In this document: positions 11,471 through 22,599 of the stretch, piece by piece | Position numbering within the stretch: position 1 is the stretch's first letter | Layout of the letters: every line of letters starts with the position of its first letter | Assembly (NCBI GenBank): GCA_031002005.1 | Contig: CM061919.1 | Coordinates: forward strand, 13,401,687 to 13,465,686 | DNA: 64,000 nt | Direction: 5' to 3' | Source: Vandiemenella viatica | Lineage: Eukaryota > Arthropoda > Insecta > Orthoptera > Morabidae | The notes under the pieces: model-generated | Seen by the model: only the letters and a program-made list of their open reading frames with translations | What the model was told of the DNA's origin: nothing | The model's database searches: none | Made by a program: the position numbers and the translations under genes

Positions 11471-13200
11471 CGAAGGGGAGAAAATAGTGCTTTATATTCT
11501 TTCTTCATTCCGACGAAGTTTCTTGTCAATGTAATTTTTATTCTGTCTTAATAGTAATTTTTTCTGTACTTTCCCTTAGAGACGCTCAAAAATCGTGATT
11601 TTTTTTATGACCAACGAACCTGTTAAAAGTTTATTTTCTTTTAGGATTCATTACTGAAATGTCTTTTTCTGCTTCAATCAACAAGGGAATTTTTGTTTTG
11701 GAAGTTTCATTAAAGTAAATATCTAATCCATATCCGACAATAAAATATACACTGAAAGTTAACATCATAGCATTCCACATAGAGTAAGCATCGATAAATA
11801 TTTAACACACTATATTTCTATAAGGTTTAGGACAAAGCGAGAGTGTTATTAAAGGTTATTTTACGATGCTCGAAAGATAAATAACACTTTGCGATTTGGT
11901 GAACTTCGTTTCGGAATGTTGGCAGATGTCTTCCAGTTTTACAGTATCGACGAATATGGTTATCGCAAAACTTTCAAAGCATCTGTATATTGGTAATTAA
12001 TTTGTAGACTGCTATATTCACAGAATTCTGCACGACAATTTATGTGAACGTTCCTCAGCTAAAAAGATCTCTCGTGGGTTAAAATGTGACGCATCATCGT
12101 GTTTGTTCATTGTTTCTTCGACAGAATTCTTCTCTCACTTACTATTTTTATTCTGCTATTGTGCTAGTGGCAGCGTAATAATACTTATAAACAATAAAAG
12201 TTACGTTCTATTAAACGGTGTGATGGTTCATTTGGTTAAGGCACCTGAATGAGTTCAGGAAGCTCCCGATTGGAATCCAGATCTCGATTGTAAATTTTAC
12301 TGGTCTTTAAGGCGACCTTAACTTCTGGCAAAACAATGCCGTGCTTAGGTGGAGTGCCCACATTACAGTGGAGATTCCCTTTACCCTCCGCTGATGAAAT
12401 CGTATACTTACGACTATTTAATGATAAATACGGACATCTAATTGCTTGTATATAATAATTTTAATTATTAATCAAGAACGCCAATGTAACTAATATTTAT
12501 AAAAAAAAAATTGGTATGGAGCTCTTTGTTAACAGATAATTAACTAAACAATAACGAAAAACATTTCTGCAATTTGTACGCTGACGATATTATTTGGAAA
12601 TGTAAATTTTGGAATTAAAATGAACGATCAGTTATGTCTGAACACTTTTTAATTTGCTAAATATCAAATTATTATCAAGACAAGAAGTACTACAATATGA
12701 TCCAATCTATGTTCAAATAAATCTACAGTTGAAACGAACTTGAATATCTTAACATAAAATGTAAAAACAATGTTCTTTTCGAACACGATTAAAATTTTTC
12801 TAAAATGACATAATAATTGAATAAATATCTTATTTATAATATCCAGGATATGTTGCCACTTATGAGAATGAGATGGAAATAGTTATTAAAGTAGCACAAT
12901 TTAATTCTGTTGGAAGGACAGTCAGATGATGTTATATAAAGTCATAAAAGTGTCCAATATGTTCTATGGACCAGAGAATCTGGATGCAACACAAAAAGAT
13001 ACGAGTAGTACTAGGTCATCAGAAATTAAATATTTACGATGTGTAGAAAGATTCATGCGCGCAGCTAAATTCAAAGTGAATACGTCAGAAACGATGTTTA
13101 TAGTTTCTCGTTGACTAAAAAAATTTAAGAATGTTGAAATGAATCGCTTCATCCTGACGAAGAATGGACGATGACAGAATTTGCGAACAATCTATTTTAC
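11470..13200. other. Gene-free interval
   Basis: Very AT-rich. It contains only a possible SINE at 12215-12400 and short random-looking frames. Confidence 0.45.
12215..12400 (+). mobile_element. Possible tRNA-derived SINE
   Basis: A tRNA-like head carries a box-A-like TGGTTAAGGCAC and, about 40 bases on, a box-B-like GATTGGAATCC. A body of about 100 bases follows. Spacing suits an RNA polymerase III promoter. No target duplication or A-tail was confirmed. Confidence 0.4.
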
Positions 13201-13204
13201 CCCG

Positions 13205-13475
13205 ACCAAGAATTTTTTCAGAATTTACGCCTTGTTGATTTCGAGGTTTTCGAGGTTGAATGGTGTAGGAGACAAGCCAGGGGAAGAAATTTGGGATGGT
13301 TTTTTGAAGGAACCATGTCAGCAGTCACCTGGAATGATATCGGTAAATCATTTAAAAAAATCGAAATCTGGATGGCTGTACGGGGATTTGAAGCCGCGTC
13401 CTGCCGAACGCTCATTCACCAGGCGCGATACACACCAAGAGGAAAGACCGTCCTTGGGAAACCTCACCTAACATG
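13205..13475 (-). mobile_element. SINE-A, diverged copy
   Basis: This is a diverged member of the main SINE family here. On the minus strand a tRNA-like head is followed by the core with TTTCCAG..TGACTGCTGACATGGTTCC-type similarity and a pyrimidine-rich end. Similarity is clear in the stretch GGTTTTTTGAAGGAACCATG and in CACCTGGAATGATATCGG (plus-strand text). Confidence 0.6.
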
Positions 13476-13479
13476 GTTT

Positions 13480-14630
13480 GACGTTGCTGGTCGGAAGAGA
13501 CGAAATAAAATCACGTAGTCCTCGAAGTGAGCCGAATTAGGAAGGCACTAGTCCGTTCATAGTGGAACGCGAAGGCTATTCACTTTGTATGTTCTCAACA
13601 TTAGCTTCGCAACTCCCTTCACATATTGCTAATTTATTGTTGAGGAGTTATGCGGCACATACTGGACCTGACGTGTGCTGTTAATCAGCTATACCTCTGA
13701 TTCAATAACACGCGCGCCACAATGGAGTATTAACGGGTCTAACGGACAGGTCGTCGACATGTATCATCTCTCCGAGCCATGGAGTGCCGGTGCGCGTCGT
13801 TCTGTCCTCGTTAACTGCGTCATTCCGTTCGTTACTTTCCATCTCAAACATCGTAACGGTGCGTTTGAGGAGAAGACGCCTTATGCGTGGTCTTCGTCAT
13901 CGATACTACAGACATGCAGAAATTAGAGGGATGAAGTTCGTTTTTCAGGTTGGATCATCGTTCGTCGCCGCTCGCCCGAGAATCCACTTTTTCTACTCCA
14001 CCACTGCCAGTCAGTCAAACGAGCTTAGAGAGCTGCGGCTTCTGGAAAGTTAAACCCAGAACAAAGCAAAGTTTCGTCAGACTTCTTCTGGAGGAATGTA
14101 GTCATACTTTCTGATTATATGCATTTTCGATTCCACTCTTTTTGAACAGGTCCTTAATAGCATATACCAGTCACTTCTGACCTTCCTTCCTCTTCATCCT
14201 TCTAAATCCCTGTTTTTTATGTTACACAGGAGGCTAACCTCGGGGTAGATTTGAATGAAGTGAGTCTTCCAGTTACCTTTATACGAATACCGGGTTACTT
14301 CAATTAAAAAAAAAAAATCAACTGCTGGTCAAGCTCCCCCCAGTTGAAAAGATTAGCTTGGATCATCGTTGTGTTCGGATCAGTAAGGCGCAGTGTGACA
14401 CACACTAAGAATCGCACTTACACAGAAAGTTCCCCAATTTTCATTACCTTACTGTATACTAAAATCTAAGGAACGAATTTTTTTTATCTGTAGAAAAATG
14501 TATATGGGCTGATACTGCCCCACAACGTCAGGGCTACGTGTCTAATAAAAACACCGTTGTTTCATTTGGAGATAATCGATGTCGACGAAACAAATTTCAA
14601 CGTGTTCTTAAAGAGAATCAAAAAAATTTA
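13480..14630. other. Gene-free interval
   Basis: Moderately GC-rich at 13.68-14.05 kb and AT-rich otherwise. Overlapping short frames in 13.67-14.05 kb carry no recognisable domain. No supported feature. Confidence 0.4.
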
Positions 14631-14633
14631 CTG

Positions 14634-14875
14634 CTTTTTTTGCTTCCGGCTTTACGCCTCGTCGACATCGAGGTCATTAGAGGCGGTAAAGGACTGAGGG
14701 AAAAGAACGGAAAGAAATTCGGCCATGCCCCTTTTGAAGGAAGAATCCTGGCATTCACCTGGAGTGATTTGTCGAAACCATGGATTACCAAATGTGGATG
14801 CCCGGACGAGGATTCGCACCCGCGTGTTCCCGAGTGTGACGTCAGAGTATTACCGCTCGCCCACGACGTTCGGTC
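14634..14875 (-). mobile_element. SINE-A copy
   Basis: Plus-strand text starts with a T run (the tail on the minus strand) and shows the family blocks TTCGGCCATGCCCCTTTTGA, GGCATTCACCTGGAGTGATT and GAAACCATGG. It ends in the complement of a tRNA-like head with a degenerate box B (GGATTCGCACC). The target duplication was not resolved. Confidence 0.7.
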
Positions 14876-15230
14876 ACTGCTTTCCAACCTTCGTTAAGTT
14901 TCATAGGATGTTGCACCCTTTTAGTCTTAAAAATTCCCTCTAAAAATCGTAAATACCAACAGAAACAAAATCTGTAGAATATATATGTTACATACCAGCC
15001 GAAATTCTCCACAGATGGATTCATCACATGTCTATATTCTGAAAACTCCTACTTTAATTTTTTCATATGTTAAAACCCTTTAAACCTTAGGCCTGAACGC
15101 CAAACTGGAATTACCGTTGTGTGAACTGAAGCTTTTCCTGCTTGTCACTGAAATATAACATTTTTTTAAAATTAGTTTTGCCATAGTATCCTCGGCAGTG
15201 CTCTCCGGCGGAGAAGTAAATTAAGCGATA

Positions 15231-16113
15231 GCTACCTTTTTTTTTTTTTTCGAATTACCCATCTTTGGGGTACGTCAGATCAATCACTTCTTGGATGCTT
15301 GCGTTTTCTTCTTCTCCCAGTATTTCTTCATTCTATCTGATCTCTTCCTTCTTTCCTCTTCTGAAATTTGAATCGGTTTTCTGGTGTTTATCGCAACTTG
15401 GAACCTCTTACTTTTGTCTTTGGTCACGGTCTTGGCTGTACCATTCTTTAACATCACTTCGGTAATCTGGAGTTCTCTCAAATCCTTTTCCACTTCCTTA
15501 AACCAGTTGGGCTTAGTCTTTTTTTTATAAAAGAAGTCAAAGATTTTTTTTGTTAATCTGTTAGGATTCATTCGGAATATGTGTCCATAGAAATCAATCC
15601 TTTTTTTTCTCATGGTTTCGGAGAGTCTCTCAGACTTTGCGTAGAGGGCTTCGTTTCTGTAGAAAACTTGTTTGTTATTCTGGAATTTGGGACCCATGAT
15701 CTTCCTCAAAATTTTCCTCTCTTTGATTTCCAATTTCTCCATTTGTCCTTTCCTCCCCATGACTAGTGTCTCTGCTGCATAGAGTGCTTCCGGCTTAATT
15801 ACTGTGTTGTAATGTCTTATCTTTGTGTTCCAAGAGAGGCTTTTCTTATTGTAAGTGTTTTTGGTCTTCTGGAAGGCTAATTCCATTTTGGTCCTTCTCG
15901 CTTCCATTGTTTTACCTTCAAGGTTGTTCCATTCAATCCATTCCCCTAGGTACTTGAAACTCCTAACCACCTCTATTTTATGAGCTCCTACTCGGACTCT
16001 CGTAGGAGTGTCTGGTATATTTGTCATAATCTTTGTTTTTTCGAAAGAAATCTTAAGTCCTAACTTCCCTGCCTGCTCTTGTAATTCGGCGATTTGTTCT
16101 TTGGCTACCTTTT
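15231..16113 (-). mobile_element. 5'-truncated RTE-like LINE with target duplication
   Basis: The insert is flanked by GCTACCTTTT at 15231-15240 and 16104-16113, a 10-bp direct repeat that reads as its target duplication. A T run on the plus strand at the left is the minus-strand poly(A) tail, which blurs the last bases of the repeat. The coding frame stays open up to the right junction, so the copy is 5'-truncated rather than internally deleted. Confidence 0.7.
15284..16103 (-). pseudogene. RTE-like reverse transcriptase, C-terminal fragment
   Basis: An uninterrupted frame from about 16103 down to 15284 encodes the post-catalytic part of a LINE ORF2. It runs from AKEQIAELQEQ and KLGLKISFEKTKIM through FKYLGEWIEW, HYNTVIKPEALYAAETLV, RKILRKIMGPKF, RIDFYGHIFRM and WFKEVEKDLREL to a basic lysine-rich end. 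The YLG and Y-G-H segments are typical of the thumb and C-terminal region in RTE-type LINEs. The catalytic palm is absent because of truncation, so the fragment cannot act alone. The clean frame over more than 800 bases suggests a fairly recent insertion. Confidence 0.7.
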
Positions 16114-16189
16114 ATTATAGCACGATACCTGTATTTTTTAAGTTACATCATTCTGAAGCACTTTTATAGTCAATGTCTCTTGGACCACG

Positions 16190-16396
16190 CCGTGCGTGGC
16201 AGATGACTCGGGTCTCGCAGTCCCCATGACGTTTCTTCATATCCCCGGCGGTTTCCCTTGCTTTCCAGAAATCACTCCTGATGAGTGCTGGGTTTCTTCA
16301 CATGGCCATGGCTGAATTCCTTACCGTTCCATGCCCTCTGACCTTTCCTGCCACCAATGACGTCAGCGAAGCGTAACGCCATTAAGGGGAAAAGAA
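16190..16396 (+). mobile_element. SINE-A copy, plus orientation
   Basis: The family core is readable on the plus strand: GAAATCACTCCTGATGAGTG, GGCCATGGCTGAATTCCTTA and TTCCATGCCC, ending near GCGTAACGCCATTAAGGGG. The tRNA-like head is degraded. Its orientation is opposite to the other copies. Confidence 0.65.
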
Positions 16397-16980
16397 AATA
16401 TCATTCTCTGAATTTTAACCTCTGCTATTTTCTAGATACCACCGATCAATGGTCAATACGCTTTCTAACTCTCTCCTTTATTGTATATTCATTTATTATT
16501 TACATACTCCTTACTGTATGATTTTTGTCTTGTGCAGTATGATACATATGGCTGTATCAAAGCTGTTGTTTATAATTGTCCAATCTTCTGCAAGGTATTT
16601 GACTATGCGAATTTTATACAAAGTACAATGCCAGTAAAATTATTTACTTTTTTTTTTTTAACGAAGGGGAAGATTTCCTTCTTCCTATCCGAGTTGTGCT
16701 AATGCTGACACTAATTTTCTTCAGTGGTAACAGTCACTAAGTTACGATTTGTCCGAGTCTCGTGATGTTGCCTTTTATATCGCCAAACACAAATCAGATA
16801 AACTCAATCAAAGTTTTGGAAATTTATTGTATCCCGAAAATATCGTGTGGACGGTTTTTTTTTTTAAATGGCATTTGGCCATGTCAGCCATACAGCTAGC
16901 TCAACGTGTGTTTCTCTTACAATGTATACATTTCATTTCAGTATGAATATTTTCCATCTTCTGTAAGAACGACACAACAT

Positions 16981-17080
16981 TTAATTAAAACCAACCATGC
17001 CCTCCGCCGGACTCGAACCGGCGACCCCTGCAACGCGAAGGAGGTACGCTACCCCTACGATGCCGGGGTCTGCTGTGTAT
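16981..17080 (-). mobile_element. SINE-B copy with clear box B
   Basis: On the minus strand, GGTAGCGTACC (box-A region) is followed by a perfect box B, GGTTCGAGTCC, and then ATGGTTGGTTTTAATTAA. The tail matches the copy at 50.7 kb. The ends do not pair as a tRNA acceptor stem, so I call it a tRNA-derived SINE and not a tRNA gene. Confidence 0.65.
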
Positions 17081-17084
17081 AACT

Positions 17085-17555
17085 ACACTAACTGTGCCTC
17101 GAGCAGATTCCAACACGTGCCACCACATGCTGATATGGTCCTAGGGATCATTATTTTCCAGCCTACTGTAGTTCAGCAAGTTCTGTGTTTCTGTGTTCCC
17201 ACTGGCGGGACACAGATGGGTGACAATTACGTTTTAGCGTTTCCTGTATCGACGCAATGCATTCCGATCAGCGAATAATTCTCTAACTGTAATCAGCTGA
17301 TGGAGGCACAGCTGGCCCTGGTAGTCTGCAACAAAAGTGCTCTATCTTATTGCTTGACAACTACTCTATTCGTTTTTTCACAAACGTTGGTTAAATACCG
17401 ATCATCGGTAGTGTGCACAGTTACTACAGGTTATAGAGTTATGTGATGTATTGCTTAATTTGGTTTAACATATCTGATCACTTTGTTAGCCGTTTTTATT
17501 ATTACGATTATTATTGGAAGGGAGTTATGGATTATCGACACGAACGATATTACGA
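17085..17555. other. Gene-free interval
   Basis: Nothing recognisable between the SINE-B copy and the SINE-A fragment. Confidence 0.4.
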
Positions 17556-17559
17556 CTAG

Positions 17560-17690
17560 GTGGATTGTGACCCAGGGAATGAGAAAAATTTGACCATGGC
17601 CTCTTAAAGGAACCGTCCTGGTATTCGCGTGTGGCGATTTCGGAAAAAACATGGAGAACACATATCTGGATAACAGGCTCGACTTAACCC
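17560..17690 (-). mobile_element. SINE-A fragment
   Basis: Plus-strand text retains TTTGACCATGGCCTCTTAAA, GTCCTGGTATTCGCG and AAACATGGAGAACACA, all in the order seen in fuller SINE-A copies. The tRNA-like head is missing. Confidence 0.55.
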
Positions 17691-17694
17691 GAAG

Positions 17695-17790
17695 CGAGTT
17701 ACCACTTCGGCTCAGCGGTTACGCACACGCCTACCACACGGGCGACCCGGGGTCGAGTCCCGCCACCTACTAACGATTTTTCTCCAGCTT
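17695..17790 (+). mobile_element. tRNA-like SINE head
   Basis: GGCTCAGCGGTTACGCACAC (box-A region) and GGGTCGAGTCC (box-B-like) are spaced as in a tRNA-derived promoter. The arms do not fold into an acceptor stem. The body downstream was not assigned to a family. Confidence 0.5.
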
Positions 17791-17819
17791 ATCTAACCCT
17801 TTCCAGATTGTTCTACAAC

Positions 17820-18190
17820 ATTATACAGCAATAAAAGTGGTCATAGATAATCAATTGCTTCCGTTGTAAACAAATGCACTGTTTCCAAGATGGATGCCGC
17901 AGAACGAATTTCCCGTTAACTTTTTACTCTTGGTCCAGGCCGAATTTCAACTTAACCAAGACCATTAAGACAAAACGAAACTGTTTAGGTTGATATGATT
18001 CCTGTATCAATAATTTTTGTTCACTTTTGCAGTGTTGCTAACATTACGTGGTTACAGAGCGTTTCACATTTGTAACTTATTCAGTTAAGTACTGAAAGTT
18101 CTGCAAATACTCTCTCGAACATTCGATCCTTTATATTAGACGCCTCAGCTGCCGGACACAGTTGTCTTGTACCAACTACTGGTGAATAAA
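17820..18190. other. Gene-free interval
   Basis: AT-rich left flank of the palindromic element. No feature recognised. Confidence 0.4.
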
Positions 18191-18193
18191 CAA

Positions 18194-18199
18194 CTTGTC
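18194..18199. repeat. 6-bp target-site duplication, left (CTTGTC)
   Basis: CTTGTC immediately precedes the left terminus AGTAGAT and is repeated exactly after the right terminus ATCTACT at 25458-25463. A 6-bp duplication is the hallmark length for Polinton/Maverick integration. Confidence 0.75.
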
Positions 18200-18284
18200 A
18201 GTAGATGGAGAAGGGGCGTGACGGATACATGGGCTCTTATGGACAAGAGTGCGTGCTAGTACCCCGGACCAAAAAAAGTTTAAT

Positions 18285-18536
18285 CGATACCCCCTCCCCT
18301 CCTTGTAACGTGATACCCTTCCGTTGAACTTGAAACCCCCCTCCCCTCTCCACTGACCTCAGTTCCCCCTCCTTGTAACCTGATACCCTACCGCTGACCT
18401 TGAAACCACAGATTCCCCTCTTTGTAACTGATACCCTCCTCCCCTCCCCTCCTAGTAACCTGATATCGTACCGCTGACCTTGAAACCCGATACTCTATGC
18501 AGGTGTTCAGTTGTAACCTAATATCCTACTGTTGAC
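18285..18536 (+). repeat. Tandem sub-repeats of the left arm
   Basis: About five degenerate units contain GTAACCTGATACCCTACCG followed by CTGACCTTGAAACCC and C-rich linkers. The same units, inverted and more numerous, lie in the right arm. Confidence 0.7.
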
Positions 18537-18547
18537 CTGGAATTCGA

Positions 18548-18794
18548 TTTTTTTTTTTTTGTAACAGTTTAACGTCCCTTTTTAACAACGTGGTCTTTAG
18601 AGACGGGAAAGGATGGGGGCAAGGAATGGGAAGGAATTCGGCCATGGCCTTTTGAAGGAAGCATCCCGGCATTCACCTGGAGTGATTTGGGGAAACCATG
18701 GAAAACCCAAATCTGGATGCCCGGACGGGGATTCGAGCCGCCGTCCTCCCGAATGCGAGGCCAGAACGCTATCCGTTACACCACCACGCTCGGT
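18548..18794 (-). mobile_element. SINE-A, complete copy with 11-bp target duplication
   Basis: The copy is flanked by CTGGAATTCGA at 18537-18547 and 18795-18805. On the minus strand the order is tRNA-like head with GTGGTGTAACGG and box B GGCTCGAATCC, then a core (TTTCCATGGTTTCCCC, ATCACTCCAGGTGAATGCC, GGCCATGGCCGAATTCC), then GACGTTAAACTGTTAC and an A-tail. The right arm lacks this insert at the matching position, so the empty site is visible within the same window. Confidence 0.85.
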
Positions 18795-18862
18795 CTGGAA
18801 TTCGAAACCCCTCGCTGGCAATCGGTTTGTAGTCGACACGCCGAGCCAGAAACCGGTTTGTA

Positions 18863-19356
18863 ATGGATATCGTCACGCAGGTGTTCGGCAACCAACCTAC
18901 CGTCATTCTGCAGTCATACCGCGTCCAATACTGTTGTGCTCCTCTGTGTATCAGCTCAACACTGGTGATTCAAAGCGTTTGACGTTAGGTTTATCGTCTA
19001 AGCACGACTTTGAACCTGTTGTAGTGCTCGAAAAAGTGGGGCACAACAAAGTTACATTAACCTATAAAGAATGGAACGTGCTGATTTATTCAACGCCGGC
19101 AGCGTCTAGAGTCTAGACCGACGTACCACTCGGTGACCACGTCGTCTCATGCCGAACGGTGGCCGGGGTGAAAACAATATGTTTCTACGTTAATACACAT
19201 ACAGCCAGCGGCGTCTACTTCGGAGATTCGACTTGGAAGAACATCATCGACGCGCAGTCTGCAGTGAACAGCGCCTTGGCCGTCAAGAAGACGTGGTGCT
19301 CGCAAGTTGCAAGATACTACAAGGAGTTTGTCGACATTTTGGCTAGTAGATCTACG
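18863..19356 (+). pseudogene. ORF-a, left arm copy (broken)
   Basis: This matches the intact right-arm frame at 24462-24974, which begins at the corresponding ATG. Relative to that copy it has a one-base loss near 18888, a 25-bp deletion between two CTGAT repeats near 19080, and a short insertion (TAGAGT region) just after it. The rest is strongly conserved, including LSSKHDFEPVVVLEKVGHN, KVTLTYKEWN, GVYFGDSTWKNIID and KKTWCSQVARYYKEFVDILA. No known family was recognised. Confidence 0.6.
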
Positions 19357-19366
19357 TGACTATCAT

Positions 19367-19573
19367 ATGGCTACGGTTCAAAAACTGGTTGATGTGCATA
19401 TAAATAATGTTTATGTGACTCAAGTGACATACAATCCCAGTTCATCACTGGACTATACACTTTTAAGGCATGAGCTATTTGCTTATAAAAATTTACTAGT
19501 ATTGGATGATGTTAGTTATATAGTAATTAAGAATTATGATCCTGGATATGATGTTTGTGGACATTCTGGTTAG
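19367..19573 (+). CDS. ORF-b, left arm copy, small protein of unknown function
   Basis: This 68-residue frame starts MATVQKLVDVHINN and ends VCGHSG. It lies in the +1 frame a few bases after the end of ORF-a, suggesting a compact gene pair. The right-arm copy (24248-24454) differs by very few residues (for example SYIV here against SNIV there), and both are free of stops. No signal peptide, membrane segment or known motif is evident. It could instead be the C-terminus of ORF-a reached through a frameshift, since the two frames abut. Expression is unproven. Confidence 0.4.
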   Translation: MATVQKLVDVHINNVYVTQVTYNPSSSLDYTLLRHELFAYKNLLVLDDVSYIVIKNYDPGYDVCGHSG

Positions 19574-19784
19574 TAATGACTTACAGTTCATGAATTGAAG
19601 TTTGATGTTAATAAATTTAGATGTTTGTATGATAAAAGTATAAATAAAAAAATACATTGTATTTGATTTGATTTCTTTTTATTTCACCCGCCATTGGGCA
19701 ATTAAATATACATTTTCAACAGCACATATAGCATTACAAAATAAATGTCCTTAACAAAGTTTTATCAAATTATTCTTCCTGAGT

Positions 19785-19868
19785 TCTCGTAGAGGTGGAC
19801 ATCCCAAATCTTCAACCTCTAGACGGGCTAAAGGTTTGGCAAGCACCGTCACTAGAAAGCTGCAGATG
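19785..19868 (+). pseudogene. DNA-polymerase-B-like tail, left arm (truncated)
   Basis: Plus-strand reading gives SRRAKGLAST followed by V-T-R-K-L-Q-M, resembling the RRAKCLAGS block of the polymerase fragment at 26.8 kb. The frame ends where arm homology ends. The right-arm copy is longer. Confidence 0.45.
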
Positions 19869-20089
19869 TAGGTTGGTATACGCTCTGTCATCACCTTTGA
19901 TCAATAACACTGAGCTCTATGATGCATACATATGTAGCTGACATGCTCTGACTGTCTACCGTTATGGTAAAGTTAAGTGTGTGTTGGCTCTGCGGGTTAT
20001 TCTAGAGACCACCATGTAAGCTCAAACAGTTAATTCATACAAGTTCCGGTTTCTGAAAAACATGAACTTACAAAAAAAAAAAAAATATA

Positions 20090-20590
20090 TTTATTCATAT
20101 GATAGTCACATTGCACTTTATTAGCTAAATTGTCGACAAAATCTGTATGGTATCTTGAAACTAGGTAGCCCCACTTCTTCTTGACGGCCAAGGCGCCGGT
20201 TACTGCGGGCTGCATGCTGATGAGGTTCCTCCAAAATGAATCACCGTTGGTAGGATGATATTTAGGTGAAAGCATACTATTTTCATCCCAGCAACCGTTC
20301 GGCAGGAGACCGTGTGTGGTAAAAACAAACCATTTCCACCTCAGCAGCCGTTCGGCAGGTGACTGTGGGCTTGCCGCGTGGGACTTCTGTCTGGGCGCAG
20401 GCGGTGTTGAATAAGTCGGACACTACGTCCAAACTAGGAATAGCACGTTTCATTCTTCATGTCAGTGTAAGTCTGGTGCTGTCCGCCACTTATTTGGGCA
20501 CCACAACCGGTTTAAAATCATGCTTAGACGATAACTCAGTCATAAAACGTTTTGAATTACCAACGTTCAGCTGATACACAGACGAGCACC
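20090..20590 (-). pseudogene. Diverged third copy of ORF-a in the element centre
   Basis: Read on the minus strand, it shows VYQLNVGNSKR, LSSKHDFKPVVV, DVVSDLFNTA, TVTCRTAAEV, FWRNLISMQPAV and GALAVKKKW, co-linear with the arm copies. It has several stops and a short local duplication at 20285-20350 (two copies of CCGTTCGGCAGG). It ends near CATATGATAGTCAC next to an A run, where ORF-b would begin. It is clearly older than the arm copies. Confidence 0.6.
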
Positions 20591-21889
20591 TGATGGCCCA
20601 TGTCTGAAGACTGGGAATAATGTAAGGTTTGGCAGGGGGATAAACCGTTTGAATCTTGTCTATGGGAGACTATCTGTCCCTCAATTCATCCCCGTGCTGT
20701 GGGGAAATTGGTGATGGTGTAAGATGTATACAACACATTGGTTTTCCGGAAGGTGGAATTGCTGATTATGCAGCATTTAGTTCCGTGGCCATAATGTGAG
20801 TAAGAGGTTAGAAGGCTTATAACGATAGAGTACCGAGGCTGGTTGTTGAGCGGTAACATCCTAGACACATTCGGTAAGATGCAGTTACGAATCCCCGTCC
20901 AACCATCCAGATATCAAGTTTTTTTCTCTCTCAATAGTTTCTTGAAATAAGTCCAAGCCAGTTCCCACTACACACCTTGTCAGAATATGCGGGTAATAGG
21001 GAATAGAATGATGACCTGACCGCTAATTCATGAACTAGTGGAATGTCTGTCCATAGTAGTCAGACCGCGTATTTTATTATGATCCTTGACACTGGTGTGT
21101 ACATGTATAAGTTGTCAATATTCTGTAAGTCCTAAAGGTATATACTTTCAGAATTTATGCTTGACGCTTTTCCTAGCTTCTTCTTGAGAGGCGCAGTTCA
21201 TGAAAACTTAAGATATGTACCAATACCCGCCAATATGCATCTGTAACCGCTGTTTCTGCAGGAAGTGTGCATTCTTACATTTTCCCACTAACTGTGCTCT
21301 CTGCTGCCTTGTGTTGGGATAAGAACTTTCCACATCACGTTGTTCACTATGTGCCCTATGGGGGTTACACGAGATCCTTTTAGACTTCGGAACAGACTCG
21401 TACACTGCACTGATGAAATTTTTAAAAAATGATCTAATATTTTTTACAACATTGAGGACGTTATCTCCGGCGAATTCCTGTATTGCGACCGTAGGGATTT
21501 TTAAATCAATGTAAAGTGAGAGAATTTTTACGCGTTTGACAGTCTGCTAGTTGAAGAGTGAAGATCAAATGACCCGTCCACAAAAACGAAATTGTTTAAG
21601 GGCTTCTCTGCCCATCCCGAAACACAATACTGTAGGCTTGTTAGCCACGACATAGACGGAGCGCGTGGCAAATCGAAACTCTATTACTTTCTAATGTGAA
21701 TAGCTATTAGAGGTCTCCCGACCAAATAAACAAAGAAAAATTGTCTCAAATGGCTATGAATAAAAACATCATCCCTTCCTGCCGACAAAAACACCACTAA
21801 ACGCGTTTTTCGTTGTCAAAGTGATCGCAGTGACTCTAGGCGAAAAACGGCTATTTGTGTCTAAAGTACTACTACAACAGATAATAATG

Positions 21890-21950
21890 AACATCCGGAC
21901 TGGGAATCGAACCTCCCTCATGACAGTACCGCACGTTAAAAACTAACCCA
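21890..21950 (-). mobile_element. tRNA-like SINE head fragment
   Basis: A perfect box B, GGTTCGATTCC, lies on the minus strand with a tRNA-like upstream arm. No body or tail was assigned. Confidence 0.4.
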
Positions 21951-22599
21951 TATATTTAGGTCAGCATTTAAAACAATAACTCTGAAAGCACGACGAATAA
22001 CTCCAGCACTCCCCTCTTGAGATTTTTGGGGAAATGGAAAGAAAACCTGACTGTAAAACTGTGCTGTATATCCTCGCCAACTATAGATCCGAACGCTACT
22101 GCTCACCCACCAGGCTCGGTATTCTATGATCTTCTTAGATTTCGACTTCCGACGCACGTTTCCGATGATAACATCGTCACTGTCTTCAATGTCATATATA
22201 ACTAACGTTCAATCTGTTAGAAATAAAAGTGTGTAAAATCTTTCGTAGTGATCTTAAGAGATATACAGCACGAATATAAATCCCTGTTTGGTGAAGTTTG
22301 TAGATTGGTTGATGGAGGAGATATTACTCTAACTACCCTTGTTCAGAACTCACTTTGCCGACATTGTGGTAAGGCATCGTCTCTATGCATTCAATATAAC
22401 CTACATCTCCGACAACTGCTTATTCACTCTTAGCCCATTTAGTCGGCTACTCATAATACACACTATCTTCTATTTTCTAAACAGCCACTCACTCTTAGCG
22501 CGCACAATTAAAAGTGAAGTACTTTAAGTTTCTGGTTGAAACCTTACCGAAGGAGATATATTGGAGATAGAGTGGCTAGTTCCTTCCTTCCTTATCTTA

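Larger units (their letters stand above)
18200..19868 (+). repeat. Left arm (terminal inverted repeat)
   Basis: This arm is the reverse complement of 23949-25457, apart from a SINE at 18548-18794 and differing numbers of sub-repeats. Homology stops abruptly after GAAAGCTGCAGATG at the inner end. Confidence 0.75.

Noticed and set aside
14538..14943. Overlapping frames of up to 119 residues
   Set aside because: They lie across a SINE-A copy and read its non-coding sequence.
16997..17070. Possible tRNA gene on the minus strand
   Set aside because: Box A and B are good, but the ends do not form an acceptor stem and the downstream tail recurs at 50.7 kb, so it is a SINE.
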